15,884 nt of DNA, taken from CAZQVN01 sp964596775 (lineage in GTDB: Bacteria > Eisenbacteria > RBG-16-71-46 > JABDJR01 > JAWXBZ01). Shown here in pieces: positions 1-6,726 of this stretch. A program made the position numbers and the translations under genes. The notes under the pieces are model-generated. The model did not search any database. It was not told the DNA's origin and saw nothing but the letters and a program-made list of their open reading frames with translations. Each line of letters opens with the position of its first letter. The stretch's first letter is position 1. The stretch lies in assembly GCA_964596775.1 (NCBI GenBank), contig CAZQVN010000072.1:1-15884 (forward strand), in the 5' to 3' direction.

Positions 1-51
1 AGCGGTTTCCTAAACCGCGTGCCGGAGGTTCGATCCCTCTCGGGGGCACCA
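1..51 (+). tRNA. tRNA-Arg (anticodon CCT), 5' end missing
   Basis: The window opens inside a tRNA. The anticodon arm is 2-18: stem GCGGT/ACCGC and 7-nt loop TTCCTAA, which puts anticodon CCT at 9-11 and reads the Arg codon AGG. A 5-nt variable loop (19-23) is followed by the T arm at 24-40, with loop TTCGATC and one G-U pair. The acceptor 3' strand CGGGGGC is at 41-47, the discriminator A at 48, and an encoded CCA at 49-51. The acceptor 5' strand and D arm lie before the window. Confidence 0.93.
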
Positions 52-147
52 TTTCCTGCCTGGTTCTTCCTGGTGCCGTACACGGGCGTCCAAGCAAAGT
101 GTGACGTGGCCTGACGATTGTCATGGTCCCGTTCTCTCCGCATTCGC

Positions 148-153
148 TATAAT
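148..153 (+). promoter_or_regulatory. Possible -10 box (TATAAT) for the barrel protein/lipoprotein unit
   Basis: A perfect TATAAT stands in the AT-richer gap between the tRNA and the first protein gene. No good -35 is seen at 16-18 bp; the closest is TGGTCC at 124-129. TTGTCA at 118-123 is too far upstream (24 bp). If used, transcription would start near 160 and leave a leader of about 115 nt. I see no other feature in 52-274. Confidence 0.4.
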
Positions 154-274
154 AGATCATCATGAGTGCTCGAATCCGCGATGCAGCCCCGGTCGGCGCC
201 TTCACAATTCCGATCGCTAGATTCTTTCTGTATTGTTCACGAGGATATCCGGAATTCACCGAAGGAGTGTCGTC

Positions 275-1276
275 ATGACCATGAAACTGTTCCATGCGCT
301 GGCCCTAAGTGCGGCACTCGTGTCGATTCCGGCGGGAAAAGCCGCCGCGGTGGCCTGACGGCGTCCAACGCTCCCGGGCGGGGGCCTTGGATTCAGTGAA
401 AAGGGCAGTCTGTTCATCGAGTATCGGTACGAGCACGAGGGCGCGAGCGACGCGCGCCAGGGGCGGAATCGGCCGGCCGCGAACCCTTCGCAGGAAGTCG
501 TGGACTTCGATTCTCACTTTCTGTCGATGCGCTACGGTCTGACCGATCGGGCGACCCTCTCCATGATGGCGCCTCACCTGTCCATCTCCAGCGACAAGGT
601 GCAGGGAGAGCCTTATCTGAGGGAGAACAGTGGGGTGGGGGATGTCATCGTGACGGGGGGATACGAGATTCTCTCCAATCCGGACATCGTGCTGGAAGCC
701 GGTTTTCGGTTTCCGACCGGGAACATCGACAAGACGGACGCCCTCGGGACCCGGATCAACGACATCCTGGCCCTTGGGAGCGGGACGACCGATCCGATCC
801 TCGGTGTGACCCTCTACAAGACTTCGGTGGGTCGGCACGGCCTCGATCTCTTCGGTTCGGTGCGTCATCGTTTCACCGGCGGAACAAACAAGTGGGGGTA
901 TCACTTTGCCGACGAAACGCAGGCCACCCTGGGGGCCACGTATCTCATCAAGAACCGGATTCGCGTGACGCCGACGTTCCTCGGATACAGCATCGGCAAG
1001 GACACCTGGCTGGGGAACATCGTTCCGGAGCGGGGCGCCACCGTCATCCGGTTTACGCCGGAGGCCGCATGGCAGTTTTCTCCCGAATCCTCCGCGGGTT
1101 TCTACTACCGGATTCCGGTGTACCGGGATCTGGAAGGCGCCCAGATGGCCGAGAAGGGAACGTTCGGCATGACCGTCACCACGTCGCTCAGTGCGATCAG
1201 GCGGCTGGGCCGGTCGGTCATGGGCGACCGGGGCCAGTCGCTGGAGTCCACCCACCAGGAAGGAGAGGGCCGGTGA
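275..1276 (+). pseudogene. Outer-membrane beta-barrel protein (PF13557-like), interrupted by an in-frame TGA
   Basis: The start ATG at 275 follows an AAGGAGTG ribosome site (261-268). It opens a clear Sec signal peptide: a Lys, a hydrophobic Leu/Ala core, and an end in AAAVA that suits signal peptidase I. The next codon, 356-358, is TGA. The same frame then runs open for about 305 codons with alternating barrel-like strands and motifs such as GVGD, FPTGN and LGSGTTDPILG. These resemble the putative MetA-pathway-of-phenol-degradation / transporter-like outer-membrane family. The ATG at 500 is not a credible start, since it lies inside a strand and lacks a signal peptide. Possible explanations are a nonsense mutation (CGA or TGG to TGA), two compensating indels around the A and G runs at 327-384, a sequencing error, or recoding. 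The last four bases overlap the lipoprotein start. The family call is from pattern memory; the substrate is unknown. Confidence 0.6.
365..390 (+). other. Hairpin 6 nt after the in-frame TGA
   Basis: CCAA (365-368) pairs with TTGG (387-390). A C-C mismatch follows, and then GCTCCC (370-375) pairs with GGGGGC (380-385) with one G-U. The apical loop is GGGC (376-379). The loop starts 17 nt after the TGA and begins with G, which is the geometry described for bacterial SECIS elements. In GC-rich DNA such a stem can arise by chance, so function is unproven. Confidence 0.45.
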
Positions 1277-1902
1277 AAACTCAAACCGTTCGATCCATCG
1301 GGGTCGTCACGGCCGCTGCCTGCGCGCTCTTCCTGGCCGGGTGCGGCTCCGATTTCTATGCTCCCGTCACCGGGACGGTGTACGGCACCGTGCTCCTGCC
1401 CGGGGGCACTCCGGCCGCCGGGGTCACTGTTCTCGTGGAGGGGACCCCTCTGCGCGACCTGACCGATTCCAACGGCCGCTTCGTCATCAACGACATCCCC
1501 TCCGTTCGCGAGGGACAGATCGGCGAGTACTACAACATCCGTGGCGAGTACGAAGCGGAAGGCCAGAGCCTCGCGTTCGTCACGATTCACTTCAAGGTCA
1601 AGGAGCAGCAGTCCTACTCCATCGGCCGTGTCACCCTGGAACCGACGGGGACGATCACGGGCAGGGTGGCCCTTGAGGGATCCTCCGATGCCAGCGGTGT
1701 CGAGGTGCTCCTTGAGGGTTTGAGCATTCGGGCCGTGACCAACGCGGCGGGAGAGTACCGGCTGGACCGGGTTCCCGTTTTCGCGGCCTACGCGGTCGTG
1801 TGCAGACACCCCGCATACCTGGACCAGCGGGTGACCGATGTGGCTGTGGAGCCGGCCGGCGAGACCGTTCTGCCCGCCACGATTCTTCAGCCGGCGCACT
1901 GA
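1273..1902 (+). CDS. Lipoprotein with two carboxypeptidase-regulatory-like (beta-sandwich) repeats
   Basis: This is a 209-residue protein starting at GTG 1273. It sits behind a GAAGGAGAG ribosome site and overlaps the TGA of the barrel gene by 4 nt, so the two are probably translationally coupled. Residues 1-23 form a lipoprotein signal peptide with lipobox LAGC and lipidation at Cys24. Gly-Ser follow, with no Asp at +2, so outer-membrane sorting is expected. Two repeats of the carboxypeptidase-regulatory-like type follow at about residues 33-80 and 125-209. Each has the TGTV/TGRV start, a GV-VLVEG/GVEVLLEG strand and a (S/A)NGRF or AAGEYRL turn. Such domains are non-enzymatic beta-sandwiches that bind partners or surfaces. 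I infer it works with the neighbouring barrel protein at the outer membrane; ligand and role are unknown. Confidence 0.85.
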   Translation: MKTQTVRSIGVVTAAACALFLAGCGSDFYAPVTGTVYGTVLLPGGTPAAGVTVLVEGTPLRDLTDSNGRFVINDIPSVREGQIGEYYNIRGEYEAEGQSLAFVTIHFKVKEQQSYSIGRVTLEPTGTITGRVALEGSSDASGVEVLLEGLSIRAVTNAAGEYRLDRVPVFAAYAVVCRHPAYLDQRVTDVAVEPAGETVLPATILQPAH

Positions 1903-1928
1903 ACGGAAGGGTCCAGGAATTTTGAACG

Positions 1929-1959
1929 AGCGGCCCGGGACTACTGGTCCCGGGCCGCT
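1929..1959. terminator. Strong hairpin between convergent genes (possible bidirectional terminator)
   Basis: GCGGCCCGGGAC (1930-1941) pairs perfectly with GTCCCGGGCCGC (1947-1958), and A1929-T1959 extends the stem to 13 bp around a 5-nt loop. It lies between the converging lipoprotein and DtxR-type genes. The TAG stop of the minus-strand gene is at the stem-loop edge (1943-1941). Neither side has a real T tract, so Rho-independent function is plausible but not certain. Confidence 0.6.
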
Positions 1960-2609
1960 TCCACGCGCGCCACGAAAATTTCCCGCCCCACCGATTCATC
2001 CGTGGCGATCTCCGTTTCGCCGACCTGCATGACGCAGCAGGGGATTTTCTGGCGCAGGATGACCGTGCTGCCGGGTGAGAGGCCCAGCGCGCGCAGGCGA
2101 TCGAGATTGCCGTTGACCTGCGGCGTCACGAAGACGACCCGGGTGAGCGTGTTGGCGGGAATGTCGGAGAGGCGTTCGACGATCGGTTCCACGTGGCGCG
2201 TGCGGGCCTTGCAGCAGTGGCCCGGCGGAATCATGTGGCCGTGGGGACAGGTGGTGGGGTGGCCGAGCAGCGCGCAGATCCGCTCGGTGACCGATTCCGT
2301 GAGGTGATGCTCGAACCGGCAGGCGCTCTGTTCGAATTCCTCCTCGGGCAGTTCGAGGAGATCGGAGAGGAGCCGTTCGGCCAGGCGGTGCCGGCGCAGG
2401 AGTCCGCGGCCCACCGGTTCGCCCGCCGCGGTGAGCCGCCAGCCGGCGCCGGCGCGAACGACCAGGCCGTCCTGTTCCGCTTCGTGACACACGTCTTCGC
2501 GGGCTCCATTGGCCAGCGGCGACTGGCCGTGCAGGCGGGCGTCGCGCACGTCGCCTTCGCGCTCGGCCGCCCACAGGCTCATGAGAAGATGCTGAACGGC
2601 GCGGTTCAT
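1941..2609 (-). CDS. DtxR/MntR-family metal-dependent regulator with C-terminal FeoA-like SH3 domain
   Basis: This is a 222-residue protein, probably an iron- or manganese-dependent repressor. ATG at 2609 is chosen because GGAGGG stands just upstream and the codon overlaps the preceding gene by 4 nt. The N-terminal winged helix (about 1-65) is weakly conserved but ends in the usual GLV...RLTAAG wing. The dimer/metal domain is clear: RHRLAERLL (His74, Glu78), CRFEHH (Cys97, Glu100, His101, the DtxR C-x-x-E-H ligands) and HPTTCPHG (118-124). Residues about 145-218 form the FeoA-like SH3 domain. It is the last gene of the feoB operon, which suggests feedback control by iron. No separate feoA gene is in the window, so the SH3 domain is the only FeoA-like module near feoB. 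Extra CC pairs at 132-133 and 191-192 are notable. The exact metal is not decided by sequence. Confidence 0.85.
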   Translation of the reverse strand: MNRAVQHLLMSLWAAEREGDVRDARLHGQSPLANGAREDVCHEAEQDGLVVRAGAGWRLTAAGEPVGRGLLRRHRLAERLLSDLLELPEEEFEQSACRFEHHLTESVTERICALLGHPTTCPHGHMIPPGHCCKARTRHVEPIVERLSDIPANTLTRVVFVTPQVNGNLDRLRALGLSPGSTVILRQKIPCCVMQVGETEIATDESVGREIFVARVEAARDQ

Positions 2610-2800
2610 GGTTTCCCTCCGACGGTACGGTGAACGCCGCGGACCAGGCGCTTCAGGAAGCGGAGCGTCGACGACTCTCCGACATACGGGTAACGGCAGC
2701 GCGGGCAACACATGAGGCCGCAGGTGTTGTTGAGCGGACAGGCCGAGTGGCAGTACGCCTCTTCCTTCTCGAAGCGGTGGCCGCAGAGCGAGCAGGTCAT
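2606..2800 (-). CDS. Small Cys-rich (zinc-ribbon-like) protein of the feoB operon
   Basis: This is a 64-residue protein with eight cysteines at 3, 6, 17, 21, 27, 31, 32 and 35. The pattern is CSLC, then CHSAC, C, and CCPRC followed by RYPYVG, after which comes a basic tail. It looks like one or two small metal-binding ribbons; zinc is likeliest, but iron or an Fe-S cluster is possible. The ATG overlaps the feoB stop by 4 nt and the TGA overlaps the regulator start by 4 nt, so it should be co-translated with both. Small Cys-rich proteins often stand beside feoB (FeoC and the FeoB-associated Cys-rich proteins). This one is not clearly FeoC, as it lacks a winged-helix sequence. I infer a role in FeoB assembly, iron sensing or iron hand-over, without direct proof. 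Confidence 0.8.
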   Translation of the reverse strand: MTCSLCGHRFEKEEAYCHSACPLNNTCGLMCCPRCRYPYVGESSTLRFLKRLVRGVHRTVGGKP

Positions 2801-4827
2801 CGCAGCCCCCCGAGAATCCGGGCGGTCCAGTTCAGCAGGCCCCCGACCAGGAACGCGAACGGCACGATGAACGCCACCATCGCCGCGGCCGTCCGGAAGC
2901 CCCGCTCCTTGATCATGATGAAGAAGTTGGCCACGCAGGGCACGAACAGGGTGAGCGTGACCAGCGCCACGACGATCTGGAGCGCGGACAGTTCGCCGCG
3001 GCCGGCGGCTTCGCCGAGATACACGGCCCCGTAGTCGCGGCGGAGGAAACCGACCACGAACGCGCCGGCCATCTCCTGCGGCAGCGACAGCACGCCGGTC
3101 ACGAGCGGCGCCGCGGCCCGCTCGACGAACCGGAGCAGGCCGGTCCGGGCCAGGACGAACAGCAGCAGCGTGCCGAGAACGAACAGCGGTACGGCCTCCT
3201 TGAGATACCACTCCAGCCGGGCCAGCGTCTTGTTGAGGATGTTCATCGCCTTCGGAACGCGGAGCGGCGGGATCTCCAGGACGAAATCGCTGCGATCGCC
3301 GGGGAGAACCCGGGCGGCCAGCCAGCCGACGGCGAGAATGGTGAGCAGGACGACCGCGCCCCACACCAGCGTTGCCCGGATCGAAATCCGGCTGGTCAGG
3401 GCCAGGACGACCGCGAGCTGCGCCGAGCAGGGAACACCAAGCGCCAGCAGCAGCGTCACGAGGATCCGCTCCCGTTTCGTTTCGAGGATCCGGGTGGTCA
3501 GCGTGGCCATCGTGTCGCAGCCGAGGCCGAGCACCATCGGGAGGACCGCCTTGCCGTTCAGGCCGATCGCCTGCATCGGCCGGTTCAGCATGATCGCCAG
3601 GCGGGGCAGGTAGCCGGAGTCCTCGAGAAACCCGAAGATCACGAAGAAGAAGAAGACGATCGGCAGCACGATGGCGATGGAATAGGTCAGGGCCATGGTG
3701 ACGATTCCGTACTCGCCGACCAGCAGGTCGGTGAGCCAGGCGAACGGCAGCAGCGCGGCCAGCCGGGTCGCCAGCGGATTGATGAAGCCGCCGAACACGT
3801 GCGTCTCCAGGAAATCCACGGCGATCCCCGCGCCGAAGACGCCGACGACGTAGTAGGTGAGCGTGAGGATCAGGAGGACGATCGGAACGCCCCATACGGG
3901 ATGCACGGTCATGCGGTTCAGGGTTTCCCGGGGGCCGGGCTTCGCCTGCGCCGTCTTCGTGCAGGACGCCAGGATCCGGTCGACGCTCCGGAGCCGGGCC
4001 CGCGTCAGCCGCCACGCCAGCGACCCGGGAACGCCCGTGGAAAGACCGCGGGACAGCTCCTGGATCCGGGCCGCCGCCTCGAGCCCGATCCGCGGGAGCA
4101 TCCGGGAGATCAGGTCGGCGTCGCCGGCGAGCATCATCGCGGCGAGGCCGCGCCGGCCGCGCGGGACTTCGGGCATCAGCGTCTCGATCTCGCCGACGGC
4201 CCGCTCGAGGTCCGCGGGCAGGCCGGCCAGGAGCCCGGGAATGCGGGCCTCATCGAGCCGCGCGGCCAGGGTGTCCAGCCCCTCGCCACGGGTGGCCACC
4301 GTGGGTACCACCGGAACGCCGAGCAGCGATTCGAGCCGCGGAACGTCGATCCGGATGTTCCGGTCCCGGGCTTCGTCCATCATGTTGAGGACGAGCAGGA
4401 ACGGCAACTCGAGTTCCGCCAGTTCCAGCGTGATCAGAAGCGTCCGGCGCAGGTTCCTGGCGTCCCCGATCTGGAGGATGATCGTGTCTCCGTTTTCCGC
4501 CGACTCGATCCGGGGCGGGCCCGCACCCGGTACACCGCGCGCACTTTCGAGCAGGACGTCGCGGGTCACCCGCTCGTCCTCGGACAGGGGCGTCAGGGAG
4601 TTCGTGCCGGGCGTGTCGATCACCGCGGGCGCACCGGGAAGGCCGCGACCGGGGGCCGACATCAGCTCGACGGTCGTGCCCGGATAGTTGGACACGGTGG
4701 CGTACGAGCGGGTCAGGTGCGAAAAGAGAACGCTCTTCCCGACGTTGGGGTTGCCGACGAGCACGATGCGGGACGCACGGGGCCCCGCATCGACGCCGGT
4801 TCCGACTTCGCGCACCACAGGTTGCAT
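2797..4827 (-). CDS. feoB: Ferrous iron transporter FeoB
   Basis: This 676-residue inner-membrane Fe(II) transporter has an N-terminal G domain. The G motifs are visible: GNPNVGKS (25-32), YPGTT (48-52), DTPG (71-74) and NMMD (148-151). A helical spacer domain follows to about 300. The membrane core starts near 310 with multiple hydrophobic helices and includes GFLEDSGYLPR (399-409), close to the family motif. The two Gate regions carry Cys437 (GLGCDTMA) and Cys467 (GVPCSAQLA), where classical FeoB has GCNVPA and SCGARLA; FVPCVA is at 628-633. It is slightly shorter than the usual 700-770 residues and belongs to a divergent branch. The start lacks a clear ribosome site; TAGGCT stands 6 nt before the ATG. 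It is first in the operon feoB - Cys-rich protein - DtxR-type regulator. Confidence 0.95.
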   Translation of the reverse strand: MQPVVREVGTGVDAGPRASRIVLVGNPNVGKSVLFSHLTRSYATVSNYPGTTVELMSAPGRGLPGAPAVIDTPGTNSLTPLSEDERVTRDVLLESARGVPGAGPPRIESAENGDTIILQIGDARNLRRTLLITLELAELELPFLLVLNMMDEARDRNIRIDVPRLESLLGVPVVPTVATRGEGLDTLAARLDEARIPGLLAGLPADLERAVGEIETLMPEVPRGRRGLAAMMLAGDADLISRMLPRIGLEAAARIQELSRGLSTGVPGSLAWRLTRARLRSVDRILASCTKTAQAKPGPRETLNRMTVHPVWGVPIVLLILTLTYYVVGVFGAGIAVDFLETHVFGGFINPLATRLAALLPFAWLTDLLVGEYGIVTMALTYSIAIVLPIVFFFFVIFGFLEDSGYLPRLAIMLNRPMQAIGLNGKAVLPMVLGLGCDTMATLTTRILETKRERILVTLLLALGVPCSAQLAVVLALTSRISIRATLVWGAVVLLTILAVGWLAARVLPGDRSDFVLEIPPLRVPKAMNILNKTLARLEWYLKEAVPLFVLGTLLLFVLARTGLLRFVERAAAPLVTGVLSLPQEMAGAFVVGFLRRDYGAVYLGEAAGRGELSALQIVVALVTLTLFVPCVANFFIMIKERGFRTAAAMVAFIVPFAFLVGGLLNWTARILGGLR

Positions 4828-4849
4828 GTCGGTAGCCTATGTGCAACGG

Positions 4850-4876
4850 TTGTCAGTCACCTATGACAAAGGTCAT
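4850..4876. promoter_or_regulatory. Inverted repeats between feoB and msrA (candidate metal-regulator operator)
   Basis: TTGTCA (4850-4855) and TGACAA (4864-4869) form a 6-bp inverted repeat with an 8-bp spacer containing GTCACCTA. A second repeat overlaps it: ATGAC (4863-4867) and GTCAT (4872-4876). The minus strand reads TAGGTGA inside the site, similar to a DtxR/MntR half site. The position, 23-49 bp before the feoB start and 61-87 bp before msrA, suits control of either gene by the DtxR-type regulator at the end of the feoB operon. It is inferred from symmetry only. Confidence 0.45.
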
Positions 4877-4936
4877 GATCCGCAGTGTTCGGCAGGAAAC
4901 GGCGGCCGCGCGCCGCAGACCAGCAGGGAGATCACG

Positions 4937-5488
4937 ATGAACGACGCCATCACGCCTTCGGAAACCCTGACGCTCGGAGGCGGCTGCTTCTGGTGCGTGG
5001 AAACCGTCTACAACCAGGTGAAAGGGGTGCGTTCCGCCGTGTCCGGATACGCGGGCGGAGCCCGGCCGAATCCGACCTACGAGCAGGTGTGCACCGGCGT
5101 CAGCGGCCACGCCGAGGTCGTGCAGATCACGTTCGATCCCTCGGAGGTCTCCGTGCGCGACCTGCTCCGCATCTTCTTCACCGTGCACGACCCGACGACG
5201 CTGAACCGGCAGGGGGCCGACTCCGGCACGCAGTACCGCTCGGTCATCTTCTACGACGGCGAGGAACAGAAGCGGGCCGCGGACGACGTGATCCGGGAGG
5301 TCGCGGACGCGAAGATCTACGACGATCCGATCGTGACGGAGGTGTCGCCGCTCCCGGCGTTCTATCCGGCCGAGGAGTATCACCAGCGCTACTACGAGAG
5401 GAACGAGGGGCAGCCCTACTGCCAGTTCGTGATCGCGCCGAAGGTGGGGAAGTTCCGCAAGCAGTACCGGCACCTGCTGAAGAGCTGA
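4937..5488 (+). CDS. msrA: Peptide-methionine (S)-S-oxide reductase MsrA
   Basis: This 183-residue cytoplasmic repair enzyme reduces methionine S-sulfoxide in proteins back to methionine, with thioredoxin as the usual reductant. The family signature GGCFWC is at 15-20 with catalytic Cys17. SGYAGG, SGHAEVVQITFDP and DSGTQYRS follow in the expected order. Cys162 in QPYCQFVI is a likely resolving residue, and Cys20 or Cys52 could also take part. AGGGAG lies 6 nt before the ATG. It is divergent from feoB with a shared 109-bp gap. Iron uptake and methionine repair side by side is consistent with an oxidative-stress link, but co-regulation is only inferred. The length and motifs are typical, and there is no MsrB fusion. 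Confidence 0.97.
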   Translation: MNDAITPSETLTLGGGCFWCVETVYNQVKGVRSAVSGYAGGARPNPTYEQVCTGVSGHAEVVQITFDPSEVSVRDLLRIFFTVHDPTTLNRQGADSGTQYRSVIFYDGEEQKRAADDVIREVADAKIYDDPIVTEVSPLPAFYPAEEYHQRYYERNEGQPYCQFVIAPKVGKFRKQYRHLLKS

Positions 5489-5499
5489 TCCGCGGCGGC

Positions 5500-5544
5500 G
5501 CGCCGGCCCGGGTGCGTCGCAATCGGGCCGCCCAGGTCCGGCGC
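5500..5544. terminator. Weak structured region between convergent msrA and dehydratase genes
   Basis: Two competing stems are possible: CGGCCCG (5504-5510) with CGGGCCG (5524-5530), and GCGCCGG (5500-5506) with CCGGCGC (5538-5544). No T tract follows on either strand. It could slow polymerase between convergent genes, or simply reflect GC content. Nothing else is seen in 5489-5581. Confidence 0.3.
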
Positions 5545-5581
5545 GGACTCGCGCCCCGGCAGGAGACGCGAGCGCACACGC

Positions 5582-6544
5582 TCACGACCAGGGGAGCTGG
5601 TCCAGGTCCACGTTGCCGCCGCTGAGGATGACCCCCACGGAATCCAGTCCCGGCATCCTCCGGAACCGTTCCGACATCACCACCGCCACGGGCACCGCGG
5701 CGCTCGGCTCGATGACGATCTTGATCCGTTCCCACACGAAGCGCATGGCCGTCACGATGTCCTGGTCGCTCACCGTGTGGATCTCCTCCACATGGTCCCG
5801 GATGATCGGCCAGGTCAGAAGGCCGATGCTTGTCCTGAGGCCGTCGGCGATCGTGTCCGGCGGAGCCTCGAGAGGGATGCGCCGCCCCGCTTCCAGGGAA
5901 CGGGCGGCATCCCCGGCGGCGGCCGGCTCGGCGCCGAATACCCGGACGGACGGCCGGAGGCCGCGGGCCGCGATCGCCGTTCCGGACATCAGGCCGCCGC
6001 CGCCGACCGGAGCCATCACCGCATCCAGGCCGGGCACCTCCTCCAGCAACTCCAGCGCCGCGGTGCCCTGGCCCGCGATCGTGTCCGCGTAGTCGTACGG
6101 GGGGATCTCGATCCCGCCGGTTTCCGCGACGACCCGGGCGCAGGCGGACTCGCGGGCCTCCTGGGTCGGCGCGCAGTCGATCACCCGCGCCCCGTAACCG
6201 AGGACGGCCCGTTTCTTGACCGGAGGGGCGGAGTCGGGCATGACGATGTGGGCGTCGATGCCCCGGATCCGCGCGGCCAGCGCCAGCGCCTGCGCATGAT
6301 TGCCGGAGCTGTGGGTGACGACGCCGCGCGCGGCGCCGGCGTCGTCGAGGCGCGCCACGGAGTTCCAGGCGCCGCGGAACTTGAACGCGCCGACCCGCTG
6401 CAGGTTCTCGCACTTGAGGAAGATCCGCCGGCCGCAGAGCGCGTCGAGCGTGGCGCTCGTCAGGACCGGTGTACGATGGGCGACGCCGGCGATGCGGCGG
6501 GCCGCGTCCCGGATGTCGGACAGTTCCACGGCGTGGCGATTCAT
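5582..6544 (-). CDS. PLP-dependent serine/threonine dehydratase or serine racemase
   Basis: This 320-residue cytoplasmic enzyme belongs to fold-type II PLP enzymes. Lys55 in AFKFRGA is the expected Schiff-base lysine. SSGNHAQ (79-85) binds the substrate carboxylate, and Ser80 matches the racemase catalytic serine. GGGGL (181-185) holds the PLP phosphate, and SGGN (308-311) is the C-terminal PLP contact. Glu206-x3-Ala210-x-Asp212 reproduces the divalent-cation site of eukaryotic-type serine racemases. There is no C-terminal ACT domain, so it is not the long biosynthetic IlvA. Dehydration of Thr/Ser to 2-oxo acids plus ammonia, or Ser racemisation, cannot be separated from sequence alone. ATG 6544 gives the normal N terminus. 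No ribosome site is seen; a TACAGT box lies 7 nt upstream. Confidence 0.9.
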   Translation of the reverse strand: MNRHAVELSDIRDAARRIAGVAHRTPVLTSATLDALCGRRIFLKCENLQRVGAFKFRGAWNSVARLDDAGAARGVVTHSSGNHAQALALAARIRGIDAHIVMPDSAPPVKKRAVLGYGARVIDCAPTQEARESACARVVAETGGIEIPPYDYADTIAGQGTAALELLEEVPGLDAVMAPVGGGGLMSGTAIAARGLRPSVRVFGAEPAAAGDAARSLEAGRRIPLEAPPDTIADGLRTSIGLLTWPIIRDHVEEIHTVSDQDIVTAMRFVWERIKIVIEPSAAVPVAVVMSERFRRMPGLDSVGVILSGGNVDLDQLPWS

Positions 6545-6557
6545 GGGCGTCACTGTA
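6545..6557 (-). promoter_or_regulatory. Possible -10 box directly before a leaderless start (dehydratase gene)
   Basis: On the minus strand TACAGT (6557-6552) is followed by GACGCCC and then ATG. The spacing would place the transcription start at the A of the ATG. The same arrangement, TACACT-GCCGCCC-ATG, precedes the gene at 10892. No Shine-Dalgarno and no clear -35 are seen, so it is a tentative call. Confidence 0.35.
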
Positions 6558-6726
6558 ATGGATCCGGTCCGCGGCCCGCCAGCGGACCTTGCGGCCCCCG
6601 GCGGGACGACTCTTCGGCAGAACGATTCGCCCGATCGGGCCTTCCGGCTCCGGCGCCGTTCGACTACTCTCTGCACTTCCGATCCGTTCGGGCCCTGGCG
6701 GCGGGCCATGATTCTCCTGGAGGATT

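Noticed and set aside
1..300. tRNA-Arg as an island attachment site
   Set aside because: tRNA-Arg genes are often used, but no integrase, no copy of the tRNA 3' end elsewhere in the window, and no change in base composition are visible.
356..358. TGA read as an amino acid through a changed genetic code
   Set aside because: At least eight other genes here end in TGA at sensible places, several overlapping the next start (12121-12123, 14338-14340, 15780-15782, feoB), so UGA is a normal stop.
500..1276. Barrel gene starting at ATG 500
   Set aside because: It would lack the signal peptide and begin inside a beta strand; a ribosome site and signal peptide exist in the same frame at 275.
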